A stretch of DNA of 64,000 bases, from the NCBI GenBank assembly GCA_024233215.1, contig JACKPW010000003.1, positions 248,001-312,000 on the forward strand. The letters run 5' to 3'. The notes under the pieces were generated by a model. That model was not told the DNA's origin and did no database searches. It was given only the letters and a program-made list of their open reading frames with translations. Below are positions 16,004 to 26,163 of this stretch, in pieces. The stretch comes from Verrucomicrobiales bacterium. GTDB taxonomy: Bacteria > Verrucomicrobiota > Verrucomicrobiia > Limisphaerales > J093. Numbering within the stretch: position 1 is the first letter of the stretch; each line of letters starts with the position of its first letter. Position numbers and translations under genes: made by a program.

Positions 16004-19000
16004 ATGAAGAGACCATTCAAAACCGGCTGGCGTGCCGTCCTTGGCGGCATCCTGTTCGGATCCACGTTCGGCCTGATGCCCTGGCTCGCGGCACAGGACC
16101 TCCCCACCGACGGGCTGATGGCCCGGTGGGATTTCGAGGAGGGTGCGGGAACCGTGGCCCACGACAGTTCCGGCAATGGCAACGACGGTGCCCTGGATGT
16201 CGCCGGGAGTGACGCCCAGTGGGTGGCCGGCCGTTTTGGCGGCGGCCTTGCATTCACCGGCCAGGTGGACAACCGGTTGATCGTGCCCGATTCCGCGACC
16301 ATCGGCTCCGGCCTGGTCAACGGGTTCAGCGTGGCGGCCTGGTTCAAGCCAAACACCGACCTGGCAGCCGGGGGATCCGGGGCGGCGCTCATGGAGAAGG
16401 GCAATGCCTTCTTTCTGCTGCAGGGCGTGGCCTCCGGTGGGATGAACCTCCTCATCAAACAGGGGGGGGCGAACCGGACCGTCCCGCTGGGGGAATCCCT
16501 TTTCGCCGGGACCTGGTATCACATCGCCGGGGTGTTTGACGGCTCCGAGGCCCGGATCTACTTGAACGGGGATTTGAAGGGATCACTGGCGGTCACGGCC
16601 CCGATGGACGATCCGGCCCTGCCGCTGGTCATCGGGGGCGACGACGCCACCCGGACCTTCAACGGCACCCTGGACCAGGTGGCCCTCTGGAACCGGGCAC
16701 TGACCGGGCAGGAGATCCTGCAGGCTGCCGCCCGGGTGGGGCCTCCGACGATCGAGAGGCAGCCGGCAAGCATGGACGTGTATGCCGGTGGCACCGCCAT
16801 TTTCTCGGTTGCCGCCATTGGTGAGGACCCGCTGCGCTACGCCTGGTACAAGGGCGACGAACCCGTCCGCGGCGAGACGGAAGCCACTCTGGTCCTGGAG
16901 TATGTGACCGAAGCCGAAGCCGGCGCCTACCACGTGGTGGTTTCCAATGACCTGGGGTCGGCCACCAGCGACGACGCCGACCTGACCGTGCACACCGTGA
17001 CCGGCCTTGAGACCGCACGGGTGCTTTACCTGCCGTTCGATGAAACCACCGGCACCACTGCCGCCGATTCGTCCGGTAACGGCAACGATGGTCTGTTGAC
17101 CGATTTCTGGAACGATCCCTGGTGGGGGGCCGGGAAGGTGAACAATGCCCTGGCCTTTGCCGGCAGCGATGTCGACGCGGCCACCGGCGGCTTTGTCACC
17201 GCGGCCGACAGCGCGTCCCTCGATTCGGTGACGCACGAAGCCACCTTCTCCTTCTGGCTCAAGGCCACCGGCTGGGGCTTCCCGGAAAACACCGGAAACT
17301 ACGACCGCAGCGCCACCTACATCCTGCGCAAGGGAGACCACTTCGGTATCCGCGTGATCAACGATCCCGGTTCCCTGGTCCAGACCATTGTCGCCCGTGC
17401 CAACGTGGGGGCGGACAACGGCACCATCGTCCGCCACGGTTTCGAGGCCAACGCACCTCAGGGCAGCCTCGTCCTCGACGAGTGGCAGCATTGGACCGTG
17501 CTCTACCGGAACAACACTGTGACGTTCTACAAGAACGGATTTCGCGTCGGGGAACCTGCCACCGGCAGCCTCGGGTCGCCCGATGACTCGGCACTGACCA
17601 TCGGGGCCTACGACGACCTGTACACCGCGGTGACCACCAGCCGGCTGGCCGGCAGCCTGGATGAGGTGTCCGTCTGGGGTCGCCCGCTCTCGGAAGCCGA
17701 GATCCTCGAGGTGGCCGGGCGGGATGTGAGCGGCGCCCCGGTGGTTGTGCAGCAACCCGCCTCCCAGAAACGCATCGAGGGCACCACCGCGTTCTTCGAG
17801 GTCTTTGTCACCGGCATGCGGCCGGTCACGTATCAATGGCTCAAGGATGGGCAGCCGATTGACGGAGCGACCGGCAGTACCCTGACCGTGCCGAGGCTTC
17901 AGCCATCGGATGCCGGGGACTATGCGGTGAAGGTCACCAACAGCCAGGGGAGCACCACGAGCACGGCCGCCACCCTCGAGGTCGAGGCCTTGGACGCAAT
18001 CACCAGCGGTCTGGTGGCTTACTACCCGTTCGATGATGGGTCCGGCACCACCCTGTCCGATCTGAGCGGCAACAACCTGAACGGCACGTTGTACGACATG
18101 GATGATTCGGTCTGGGTGACCGGCCAGATCGGCGGGGCGATCCGGTTCAACGACACCACCGCCAACTACATCGAGGTCGCCCACAACGACCTGCTCAACA
18201 TGACCGGCGAACTCACGGTCTCGGTCTGGCTCAATCCCTGGGGGATGTCGTCGGCCAACCACGACCGCGTGTTTCGCAAGGACACCAACTTCGATTTCGT
18301 GCTGCTGCCCAATGGCGAGGTCCGCACGTATGGCATCGGCAAGACCGCCTACCTCCAGCCCGGCGGCTGGGAACTCGACACCTGGGCGCACTTTGTCTAC
18401 GTCTACAAGAACGGCACGCTGCAATGGTACAAGAACGGGGAACCGCTCGGTGACGCGATTGCCCCGGCGTCCATCGGCGAACTCAGCACGAAACCCCTGG
18501 TCATCGGCAATTACCAGGCGCCTCCGGGCTCGATCAACCGGCCCTACTTCGGGACCATCGATGACCTCGGCATCTGGCAGCGCGCCCTCAGCCCCACCGA
18601 GATTCTCGGCATCTACGTGAACGGGCTGGCCGGCAAGCCGTTGAACGAGGAGTTCGAACCACTCCACATCAAGACCATCCAGGCCCAGGGCGGGGTGGTT
18701 GAACTCGACTACTACACTCCCTTCAGCAACCGGCCCACCCAGGTGGAGAGCCGCACGGACCTTGGTGCCGCCGGTTGGACCGTTGCCGAGGCCACCATTG
18801 TCGACAAGGGCCAGGGCAACTTCACCGCCACCATCCCGGTGGCCGGCAATGAAACCGGCTTCTTCCGTTTGGCCGCCGTGCCGCCGCCGCCGTTGTTCTT
18901 CGATGACTTCGAGACGGCTCAGGCTGGCTGGACTCACGGCGGCTCCGGGGACAACTGGGAACGTGGCGTCCCGACGGTCGGCCCGGCCGCGGCCTACAGC

Positions 19001-19393
19001 GGGGAGAACGTCTATGCCACCGGGTTGGGCACCAACCTTCAGCCATACGCCTACGCCTGGCTTCGGACGCCGGCCATTGACCTCACGGGCGTGAGTTCGG
19101 CCACGTTGAGCTTCGCCGAATGGCTCAACATGGACTTCATCCCCGGGGTTCCGGCGGACCTCCAGTACCACTTGGTCATGATCTGGGTGCTGGATGCCGA
19201 CACGGAGACGCTGCTGAGCCTGGACCCGATCTATCTGAACGCCGGGAACTCCGGCGGCTGGCAGATGCGCGAGGTTCGGCTCGTGGGCGGTTCGGTTGGG
19301 GCTCGGATCAAGCTGGAGTTCCAGGTCGTCACCGACAACCTGAACCTGCTCGAAGGCTGGTACCTCGATGATGTGACGGTCCGGGCGAACTAG
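16004..19393 (+). CDS. Large secreted protein with three LamG and two Ig-like domains
   Basis: This 1129-residue protein has a signal peptide ending near LAAQD. Three LamG/concanavalin-like domains start with a repeated DSSGNGNDG or DLSGNNLNG turn (about residues 30-240, 345-580 and 665-880). Two Ig-like domains lie between them (IERQPASMDVYAGGTAIFSV and VVVQQPASQKRIEGTTAFFE). Next comes a copy of the recurring module (VESRTDLGAAGWTVA, then ETGFFRLA). The C-terminal 150 residues are a jelly-roll-like domain starting FFDDFETAQAGWTHGGSG. LamG domains usually bind glycans or proteins, so the role is probably adhesion or substrate capture outside the cell. It follows a pseudopilin gene by 40 bases and is followed by a strong hairpin terminator. 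Confidence 0.85.
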   Translation: MKRPFKTGWRAVLGGILFGSTFGLMPWLAAQDLPTDGLMARWDFEEGAGTVAHDSSGNGNDGALDVAGSDAQWVAGRFGGGLAFTGQVDNRLIVPDSATIGSGLVNGFSVAAWFKPNTDLAAGGSGAALMEKGNAFFLLQGVASGGMNLLIKQGGANRTVPLGESLFAGTWYHIAGVFDGSEARIYLNGDLKGSLAVTAPMDDPALPLVIGGDDATRTFNGTLDQVALWNRALTGQEILQAAARVGPPTIERQPASMDVYAGGTAIFSVAAIGEDPLRYAWYKGDEPVRGETEATLVLEYVTEAEAGAYHVVVSNDLGSATSDDADLTVHTVTGLETARVLYLPFDETTGTTAADSSGNGNDGLLTDFWNDPWWGAGKVNNALAFAGSDVDAATGGFVTAADSASLDSVTHEATFSFWLKATGWGFPENTGNYDRSATYILRKGDHFGIRVINDPGSLVQTIVARANVGADNGTIVRHGFEANAPQGSLVLDEWQHWTVLYRNNTVTFYKNGFRVGEPATGSLGSPDDSALTIGAYDDLYTAVTTSRLAGSLDEVSVWGRPLSEAEILEVAGRDVSGAPVVVQQPASQKRIEGTTAFFEVFVTGMRPVTYQWLKDGQPIDGATGSTLTVPRLQPSDAGDYAVKVTNSQGSTTSTAATLEVEALDAITSGLVAYYPFDDGSGTTLSDLSGNNLNGTLYDMDDSVWVTGQIGGAIRFNDTTANYIEVAHNDLLNMTGELTVSVWLNPWGMSSANHDRVFRKDTNFDFVLLPNGEVRTYGIGKTAYLQPGGWELDTWAHFVYVYKNGTLQWYKNGEPLGDAIAPASIGELSTKPLVIGNYQAPPGSINRPYFGTIDDLGIWQRALSPTEILGIYVNGLAGKPLNEEFEPLHIKTIQAQGGVVELDYYTPFSNRPTQVESRTDLGAAGWTVAEATIVDKGQGNFTATIPVAGNETGFFRLAAVPPPPLFFDDFETAQAGWTHGGSGDNWERGVPTVGPAAAYSGENVYATGLGTNLQPYAYAWLRTPAIDLTGVSSATLSFAEWLNMDFIPGVPADLQYHLVMIWVLDADTETLLSLDPIYLNAGNSGGWQMREVRLVGGSVGARIKLEFQVVTDNLNLLEGWYLDDVTVRAN

Positions 19394-19414
19394 CCACGCT
19401 CCCCGGCCAATGCA

Positions 19415-19462
19415 CGGCCGGCCCGTCCGGGTGTTCCCACCCACGGGCCGGCCGCTTTCGTT
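19415..19462 (+). terminator. Hairpin terminator after the LamG gene
   Basis: Perfectly complementary 12-base arms CGGCCGGCCCGT (19415-19426) and ACGGGCCGGCCG (19443-19454) enclose a 16-base loop. CTTTCGTTT follows the stem. The hairpin starts 22 bases after the stop codon, as expected for rho-independent termination. Confidence 0.7.
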
Positions 19463-19532
19463 TCTCCTGAACACGCGCAAAGCGGTGGCCATTCGTCCCC
19501 GCTCTTGTCAGACTCCGCACAAACCAAGCGAC

Positions 19533-19590
19533 GGGGTCAGTCCTGCAGCTGTTGGCGGTGCTCCCCCCGCCAACAGTGAAGACTGACCCC
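19533..19590. repeat. REP-like hairpin, GGGGTCAGTC family
   Basis: The outer arms GGGGTCAGTC (19533-19542) and GACTGACCCC (19581-19590) are perfect. An inner pair TGTTGGCGG / CCGCCAACA (19550-19558 and 19567-19575) gives a two-tier stem. The outer arms are the same sequence as in the hairpins at 2713 and near 51823. It lies between the LamG terminator and the next gene. Confidence 0.8.
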
Positions 19591-19669
19591 CGAGCGGCCG
19601 AACTGGCTCAAGGTTCCAATGCACGAGCAATTGTCTGTCATCAACTCCCCCACACATGAGGCCAATCGA

Positions 19670-22600
19670 ATGAAAACCGCCGTCCTTCCAACCCGTCTCG
19701 GCTGCCTGTTGCTCGGATTCGCCCCGCTGGAATCCGCCGCGGCCCCACCATCCTCGGCGCAGAACTCCCTCGCAGTCCGTGCCCCCATCGTCGCTGTTGC
19801 CGGGCAGGCCAATCCGCCGGTGACGGTCTTGCAGGACGACTTCGAAACGGGGGCGTTCGCACCGGCGTGGGCTCGTGTCGACGCCGGTGTGACCCTGCAG
19901 GCCGGCGAGGGCGCAAACGGTACCGAACACTATGCGGCCCTGACCCCGGGGCAGTATCTGGGGGCGCGCTTTGATGAGATCGCTGCCGGCGGTGCGCGGG
20001 ACTTCTTCGTGGACTGCCATTTCCGGGTCCGTTCGACCACCAGCCGGCAGTTCAACCTGCACCTTTCCACCGCTTCCGGCAGTATCGGGGGTTCCGCCAC
20101 CGTAAACCTGCGTTACCACGACGGCTGGGCCGCTTACAATGGCGCCTGGCAATCCATCCCGGAACTCGGTCGGGTGTTGCCGGGGCAATGGTATCATCTT
20201 CGCGTGACCGGACAGGATTGGGGGTTGCCGGCAGCGCGCTACTTCGTCCAGCTTTCCAACGCCCGCGGAGGCGAGTTTACCAGTGAGGCCGGTGGACTTA
20301 CGTGGTTCCAGAACGGCGACCCCACCCTCGAAACGGCCCGGTCCTTTTGCTTCACCTCGGCCTACGGCGACTGCCCCGGATTCGATATGGATACCGTCAA
20401 CGCCGTGGTAATTGCCACGCCCCCGGCACCCCCTCCTCCTCCGCCCGATGCCATCCTGAACATCAGCGGCACCTACCCGCACCTGGCCGTGTTCAGCGAC
20501 GAGGGGGAGATCGGCATGGGGGCCCTGGTTCCCTGGGCCGACCGGCTGTGGTTCGTGACGTATCCGCCGCACAAACCCAATGGCAGCGCGGACAAGCTCT
20601 GGATGGTCGACACCAACCTTGTGCTTACAGCGCATCCCGCAAGTGTCGGTTGCACCGATGCAAACCGGCTCATTCATCGTGAGTCGCAGCAGTTGAACAT
20701 CGGCCATTACTGGATCGATGCCGCAGGCAATGTCCGCGCCATTTCGCCGTCGATCATGCCCGGTCGACTGACCGGTACCGCCCGCCACCTCACCGATCCG
20801 GCGAACCGCGTCTACATCGCGACGATGGAGGAGGGACTCTACGACGTGGACGTGGATAGCCTGTCGGTCCGGCAAATCTTCGAGGACACGAACGCCGGCG
20901 GTCCGACCGGGGATCGTGCGAACCTGCCCGGTCAACACGGCAAGGGGCTGTATTCCTCGCAAGGTCGGCTGGTCTATTCCAACAACGGCGTTGGCGGCTC
21001 GCTTTCCTCCTGGGACGGCAAAGACTGGACCGTGATCGAGCGCGAGAAGTTTACGGAGGTCACCGGACCGGGCGGCATCTACGGGAACTCCCCGGACGAC
21101 GACCGGCTTTGGGCTGTGGGCTGGGACACCCGGTCCGTCATCTTGAAATTGCTGCAGGATGGAAAGTGGCACACGTATCGGTTGCCCAAGGGAAGCTACA
21201 CGCACGACGCCGATCACGGCTGGTTCACCGAATGGCCGAGGATTCGCGAGGTGTTTCCCGGTACGTTGCTGATGCACATGCACGGCTTGTTCCACCGGTT
21301 CCCCAAGACCTTCGCGGCGGACGCCACCGGTGGCATCAATCCGATATGCACCTACCTCAAGATGCCGGTGGATTACTGCGGGTGGAACGGCCAATTGGTC
21401 ATGGGCCGCGACGACGCCTCGACCACTGGCGGGAACAAATGGGCCGGCCAATCGCACTCCGCCCCGTGGTTCGGGCAGTTGGAGGATCTGGAAAAGTGGG
21501 GGCCGCCGGCCGGCTTTGGCGGCGTGTGGGATCACGCCGCCGTGACGGCATCAGAGCCAAGCGATCCGTTCATGGTGAATGGCTTCAAGCGCCGCCTGCT
21601 GCATCTCAAACAAACCGGCGGCGCGCCCCTGAATCTCGCGCTTCAGTATGACGCCGACGGAACCGGCAACTGGCACACCTGGACCAATCTCACGCTCGCG
21701 ATCGACGGCTACGTTTGGCAGGCGCTGCCGGAGTCATTGCCGGCGGCCTGGGTCCGGCTTGTCCCGCACGCGGATGCCTCCGATATCACAGCCTGTTTTC
21801 ATCTGGGGAACCCGCCCCGGGAACCGGCGCCTTCGCTCTTCGACGGCATCGCCGATGCGAAGACCGACAAGCCCTGGAGCGGCGGCATCCTCCGGCCACG
21901 GAGCGGGGATGCCCGGACGCTGGAATTCGCGGCCACCCGTTGCGATGCGGAGGGGAAGCTGGTGGAACAGGCGTTCTATGAGGTCAACGGCGCGTTCGAG
22001 TTGGCCCGCACCACCAACGCCATCGCCGAAGCCACCTTGCGCCAGAACTACGGCCTCGATGTGGCGGAGTTTACGGTCGACGAGGCCTCCGTGTTGGTGA
22101 TCGAAGGCACCAACCGGTTCCGACTTCCCCCGGGCGACGGGGCTTACCACACCGCCTGGGCCACCGGGTGGCCGCGGGGTAAGCGGGAGGTTGTGACGGA
22201 GCGTGACATGTTCCAGGCGTGCGGCACGATTTATGAGTTGCCGAAGCCTGCTTCCGGCGGCTTCCGGCGCATCCGCCCGATCACCACGCACAACAAACGG
22301 ATCACGGACTTCGCCTCCTGGCGCGGCCTGTTCGCCGTGGCCGGTACCCCGGCTGAGGCCGCAAGCGATGGCCACTATTTCGAATCGACGGACGGGCTGG
22401 TCGGACTGTGGTTTGGCAACGTGGACGATCTCTGGCGGATGGGCGTACCGCGCGGTGTCGGCGGTCCCTGGAAGGACGCTGCGGTTCGCGCCGGCGTGCC
22501 CAGCGATCCTTACCTCATGTTAGGTTACGAAGGCGCCAAGACACTGGGAATGGTGAACCACGGGACCGAAACTGTGACCTTCACCGTGCAGGTGGATTTC

Positions 22601-22990
22601 ATGGCCGACAACACTTGGAGCGACTACGCCCGGTTCGTTGTCGAGGCTGGCACGTATCTCTGTCACAGGTTCCCGAACGATTACTCCGCCCACTGGATCC
22701 GGCTTGTGTCAGACACCGACACCACAGCCTCGGCGACCCTCTGGTACTTCGGGCGCCCGCTTCTACCAACCTTGACTGACATCCACGTCGAGGCGGGTCA
22801 GGTCAGCATCGACTTCTCCGGCGGATCGGGCTGTGGTGTAGACGGGTTCACCCTGCTCGGCGCCCCGGCGGTTTCGGGACCGTTCACCGACACCGAGGCG
22901 GTCATGAGCGGGAGTGATGAGGCGCTGCAGGCGGTTGTCCCCGTGAGGGGCAATACGATGTTCTACCAAGTCCGGGAGGGCGAAGGCTGA
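19670..22990 (+). CDS. Large secreted protein of unknown function
   Basis: I do not recognise a named family for this 1106-residue protein. It has a signal peptide (about residues 1-25). The first 240 residues look like a jelly-roll domain (LQDDFETGAFAPAWARVDAG, later GQWYHLRVTG). A proline-rich linker APPPPPPD follows. The next long region, about 250-860, has repeating WDG and WxxDG turns such as SLSSWDGKDWTVIE and RVYIATMEEGLYDVD, suggesting a beta-propeller. The C-terminus carries the recurring tail, ending NTMFYQVREGEG. There are no catalytic residues I can name. Its TGA overlaps the ATG of the following FAD-dependent oxidoreductase gene, so the two are translationally coupled and probably work together. 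ATG 19670 was chosen for the signal peptide. Confidence 0.6.
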   Translation: MKTAVLPTRLGCLLLGFAPLESAAAPPSSAQNSLAVRAPIVAVAGQANPPVTVLQDDFETGAFAPAWARVDAGVTLQAGEGANGTEHYAALTPGQYLGARFDEIAAGGARDFFVDCHFRVRSTTSRQFNLHLSTASGSIGGSATVNLRYHDGWAAYNGAWQSIPELGRVLPGQWYHLRVTGQDWGLPAARYFVQLSNARGGEFTSEAGGLTWFQNGDPTLETARSFCFTSAYGDCPGFDMDTVNAVVIATPPAPPPPPPDAILNISGTYPHLAVFSDEGEIGMGALVPWADRLWFVTYPPHKPNGSADKLWMVDTNLVLTAHPASVGCTDANRLIHRESQQLNIGHYWIDAAGNVRAISPSIMPGRLTGTARHLTDPANRVYIATMEEGLYDVDVDSLSVRQIFEDTNAGGPTGDRANLPGQHGKGLYSSQGRLVYSNNGVGGSLSSWDGKDWTVIEREKFTEVTGPGGIYGNSPDDDRLWAVGWDTRSVILKLLQDGKWHTYRLPKGSYTHDADHGWFTEWPRIREVFPGTLLMHMHGLFHRFPKTFAADATGGINPICTYLKMPVDYCGWNGQLVMGRDDASTTGGNKWAGQSHSAPWFGQLEDLEKWGPPAGFGGVWDHAAVTASEPSDPFMVNGFKRRLLHLKQTGGAPLNLALQYDADGTGNWHTWTNLTLAIDGYVWQALPESLPAAWVRLVPHADASDITACFHLGNPPREPAPSLFDGIADAKTDKPWSGGILRPRSGDARTLEFAATRCDAEGKLVEQAFYEVNGAFELARTTNAIAEATLRQNYGLDVAEFTVDEASVLVIEGTNRFRLPPGDGAYHTAWATGWPRGKREVVTERDMFQACGTIYELPKPASGGFRRIRPITTHNKRITDFASWRGLFAVAGTPAEAASDGHYFESTDGLVGLWFGNVDDLWRMGVPRGVGGPWKDAAVRAGVPSDPYLMLGYEGAKTLGMVNHGTETVTFTVQVDFMADNTWSDYARFVVEAGTYLCHRFPNDYSAHWIRLVSDTDTTASATLWYFGRPLLPTLTDIHVEAGQVSIDFSGGSGCGVDGFTLLGAPAVSGPFTDTEAVMSGSDEALQAVVPVRGNTMFYQVREGEG

Positions 22991-25900
22991 TGAGAATGGC
23001 GCCGCCATTCCTGGGACTGGTCCTGGCCGGTTTGGCCTCGGTTCCACTCAGCGGCGAGGATCTGCTCATCGAAGCGGAGTCCTTCGCGGACACTGGCGGT
23101 TGGGTGCTGGACACGCAGTCGGTCGCCAGCATGGGCTCGCCTTATCTCCTTGCCCATGGCCTTGGCATCCCGCTGGCGGATGCCCGGACCACGATCGTGT
23201 TTCCGCAAGCCGGCTCGTACCGTCTCTGGATACGAACGCGCGACTGGGTGCCGGATCATCCGGATGCGCCGGGACGGTTTCAGGTCCTGCTGGATGGTGA
23301 ACCGGTGCCTGTAGAGTTCGGCACGGTAGCAGGCGATTGGAACTGGCAGGACGGCGGGATGGTGACGGTGGCTGCAGGATCGGTGGAAATCGCCCTGCGT
23401 GACCTGACGGGCTTCGACGGCCGTTGCGACGCGCTGGCTTTCCTTTCGGATCCTGACACTCCCCCGCCGAATGAGCCGGTCGCGTTGGAAGCCTGGCGCC
23501 GGCAGATGCTGGGAGAATCGTCCGAACCGCCCGTGGTAGACAGCTACGACCTGGTTGTTGTGGGAGGAGGATTGGCCGGATGTTGCGCCGCCATTGCTGC
23601 GGCGCGCGAAGGGCTGACCGTCGCGTTGATCCAGGACCGCCCGTTTCTGGGGGGCAACGCCAGCCAGGAGATCCGCGTGCCCACGCAGGGGATGGTGCGG
23701 CATCCGATCGTGGAATCCGTCCGCAACAGCGGCCCCCACCGCGATCCCGTGATGATCGAGCACGACGCCCATCGATTGGCGGTGGTGACCGCGGAAACGA
23801 ACATCACCGTGTTCCTGAACTGGCGCGCCTTTGCCGCCAACACCGATGAGGAGGGGCGCATTTTCTCCGTCGATGCGCGACAGACCGGGACCGGCGAAAC
23901 GCGTCGCTTCCCGGCCTCGTGGTTCGTGGACAGCACGGGCGACGGCTGGATTGGTTACTGGGCGGGGGCCGACTTTCGCATGGGTCGGGAGGCCCGGGAC
24001 GAGTTCGAGGAATCGCGTGCCCCGCTGGTTGCCGATGCGCAAACGATGGGAAGCTCCATCATGTGGAACGCCGTGGACACCGGATCGCCCGCTTCGTTCC
24101 CGGCCGTGCCGTGGGCGATGGCTGTGGCCGGTTCCGCCGACGCGGTCGAGGGCGGCTGGAACTGGGAATACGGCCTGCTGCTCGATACCATCTACGACGC
24201 CGAGGCGATTCGCGATCACCTGCTCCGGGCCATCTACGGCAACTTCGCCAACGCCAGGAAGCGATCCCAGTACGCGAATTACGCCCTCGCCTGGGTCCCT
24301 TACGTGACCGGCAAACGCGAGTCCCGCCGTCTGTTGGGGGATCACATCCTCACCGAGAACGACGTCCGTGAAGGCGTCTTCTTCGAGGACGCCGTGGGCA
24401 TGGGCAGTTGGCCCATCGATGTGCATGAACCCACCGCGGTGGATTACCGGTCGGTTGCCCTGAACACGGCCGTGGCGCCCTACTTCTTCCCTTTCCGCAG
24501 CCTCTATTCCCGGAACGTGCCGAACCTGATGATGGCCGGTCGCTGCCTGAGTGCCACGCACGTGGGCCTGGGCAGTCCCCGGGTCATGCACACCTGCGGA
24601 CAGATGGGCGTCGCGGTGGGCTATGCCGCCTCGTTGTGCCAACGGTATGGCGTGGATCCGCGGGAGATCTACCGCGACCCGGACAAGACGCTGGAACTGC
24701 AGTTGTTAATCGGTGGCGACTGGCCGGACCGACCGCCGCCGTTGGTCGCCATCGTGGATAACGTCGCCGGCACCGGACAAAGGGTGGTGCTCACCGGCGA
24801 CTGGACTTCGAGCACCTCCGTCAGCGGCTTCCACGGAACGGATTACCTGCACGACGGCAACACGGACAAGGGTGGGAAATCCGTGCAGTTCGTGGCGCAG
24901 TTGCCCGAGTCGGGTCGATACACGGTCTACTTGCGCTGGACCGCCGGTGAGAACCGCGCGAGCAACGTGCCCGTGACGGTGAGTCACGGGACTACCATCG
25001 GAGAACCGGAAGTGACGTCGCTCCCCGCCATCGCCGCCCGGTCCATCCGCAACTCGACTCCGGACACCGTTCTGGACCCGGACCGACTTCCTCTGGGTCG
25101 AATCGCCCCGAGCGACTACCACCGGGGCCTGCTCGAATTCGACCTGTCGACGATTCCCGACAACGCCCACATCGTGTCGGCATCGCTGGACATGGTCATC
25201 AAGGAGCGCGACGCGGGCTCCAGCAGTTTCATCGGGGCGGACGGCATGCGGGTATATCGCGTGACCGAAGCGGCACAGCTTGATGCGGCCACCTGGAATC
25301 GGCGGGAGCCCGAAGTGCCGTGGACGAACGCCGGGGGCACGTTCGATCCCACGCCGTTGTCGATGATCCCCGAACCCACCGATCCGGACGCGGTGGTGGC
25401 CGGCGAGGTGTTCCCGTTCCCAGGGTCCTATGCGTTTGCGGAGGCCGTGCAGCTTCAGTTGGGGTCGGACCGGTTGTGGCTGTTGATCCGGACGCCGACC
25501 ATTGAATCGGACTACAACGCGCGGAAACTGTATTGGTTCGCCGGCGCGGAGAATCCTGACGAGTCAATCCGCCCGGTGCTCACGGTGACTTGGACGACGA
25601 ACCAGACCGGCATTTCCGAGACGTTTACGGTGGATCAGCAGAAAGACGGGGGGCGCTGGATGCCGCTGGGAACGTTCGAGTTCGCCGCCGAGGAGGCCGT
25701 GGCGATCACGATCAGCAATGCCGGCACTGACGGACACGTCATCGCGGATGCCGTGGCTTTCGGCCTGGCCGATTCCCGACCGCTGACGGATCGCGACGAC
25801 GACGGGCTGCCGGACTGGTGGGAGCGCTGGCACTTCCTGGATGAGGTCGCCGCCAGGCCCGATGCCGATCCGGACGGCGATCATGTGACGAATTTGGGTG

Positions 25901-26163
25901 AGTTCCGCTGCGGGACGTTGCCGCTGGACGACCAGTCCGTGCTGCGCATTCGCGACCTGCTCTCCGGTGTCGGCAGCGGTTGGGTCTTGCGCTGGGCCAG
26001 TGAGGCAGACCGGACCTATTCGATCGAGACCGCCGGGCGAGTGGAGGGCCCGTATGAGTTGCTGGCCACGGGCATTCCCGCCACGCCACCGACGAACTCG
26101 TATCAGACCGAACCGGGTGTGGAGCCCCTTTTCTACCGCGTGGCGGTGGAGCAGTCGGATTGA
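22990..26163 (+). CDS. Secreted multidomain FAD-dependent oxidoreductase (FAD_oxidored type)
   Basis: This 1057-residue exported flavoprotein starts with a CBM-like domain (about residues 15-165: IEAESFADTGGWVLDTQ). A FAD_oxidored domain follows (about 175-560) with YDLVVVGGGLAGCCAA, a GGNASQEIR block and the end PNLMMAGRCLSATHVGLGS. After it a golvesin-like domain begins (587: VDNVAGTG...) and continues at about 877-925 (FTVDQQKDGGRWMPLGTFEF), but a DNRLRE-like domain (about 678-864) is inserted between the two halves. A Ca-binding stretch (DRDDDGLPDWWERW and DADPDGDHVTNLGEF) and the recurring C-terminal module (TYSIETAGRVEG, end PLFYRVAVEQSD) close the protein. It probably oxidises or reduces a sugar-derived substrate outside the cell. 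It overlaps the previous gene (ATGA). Confidence 0.8.
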   Translation: MRMAPPFLGLVLAGLASVPLSGEDLLIEAESFADTGGWVLDTQSVASMGSPYLLAHGLGIPLADARTTIVFPQAGSYRLWIRTRDWVPDHPDAPGRFQVLLDGEPVPVEFGTVAGDWNWQDGGMVTVAAGSVEIALRDLTGFDGRCDALAFLSDPDTPPPNEPVALEAWRRQMLGESSEPPVVDSYDLVVVGGGLAGCCAAIAAAREGLTVALIQDRPFLGGNASQEIRVPTQGMVRHPIVESVRNSGPHRDPVMIEHDAHRLAVVTAETNITVFLNWRAFAANTDEEGRIFSVDARQTGTGETRRFPASWFVDSTGDGWIGYWAGADFRMGREARDEFEESRAPLVADAQTMGSSIMWNAVDTGSPASFPAVPWAMAVAGSADAVEGGWNWEYGLLLDTIYDAEAIRDHLLRAIYGNFANARKRSQYANYALAWVPYVTGKRESRRLLGDHILTENDVREGVFFEDAVGMGSWPIDVHEPTAVDYRSVALNTAVAPYFFPFRSLYSRNVPNLMMAGRCLSATHVGLGSPRVMHTCGQMGVAVGYAASLCQRYGVDPREIYRDPDKTLELQLLIGGDWPDRPPPLVAIVDNVAGTGQRVVLTGDWTSSTSVSGFHGTDYLHDGNTDKGGKSVQFVAQLPESGRYTVYLRWTAGENRASNVPVTVSHGTTIGEPEVTSLPAIAARSIRNSTPDTVLDPDRLPLGRIAPSDYHRGLLEFDLSTIPDNAHIVSASLDMVIKERDAGSSSFIGADGMRVYRVTEAAQLDAATWNRREPEVPWTNAGGTFDPTPLSMIPEPTDPDAVVAGEVFPFPGSYAFAEAVQLQLGSDRLWLLIRTPTIESDYNARKLYWFAGAENPDESIRPVLTVTWTTNQTGISETFTVDQQKDGGRWMPLGTFEFAAEEAVAITISNAGTDGHVIADAVAFGLADSRPLTDRDDDGLPDWWERWHFLDEVAARPDADPDGDHVTNLGEFRCGTLPLDDQSVLRIRDLLSGVGSGWVLRWASEADRTYSIETAGRVEGPYELLATGIPATPPTNSYQTEPGVEPLFYRVAVEQSD

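Noticed and set aside
16583..19492. 969-residue open frame on the minus strand across the LamG gene
   Set aside because: It is a high-GC antisense shadow without domains. The plus strand has clear signal peptide, LamG and Ig motifs.
19508..21535. 675-residue minus-strand open frame
   Set aside because: It lies antisense to the large secreted protein, has no recognisable motif, and its high-GC composition is typical of shadow frames.
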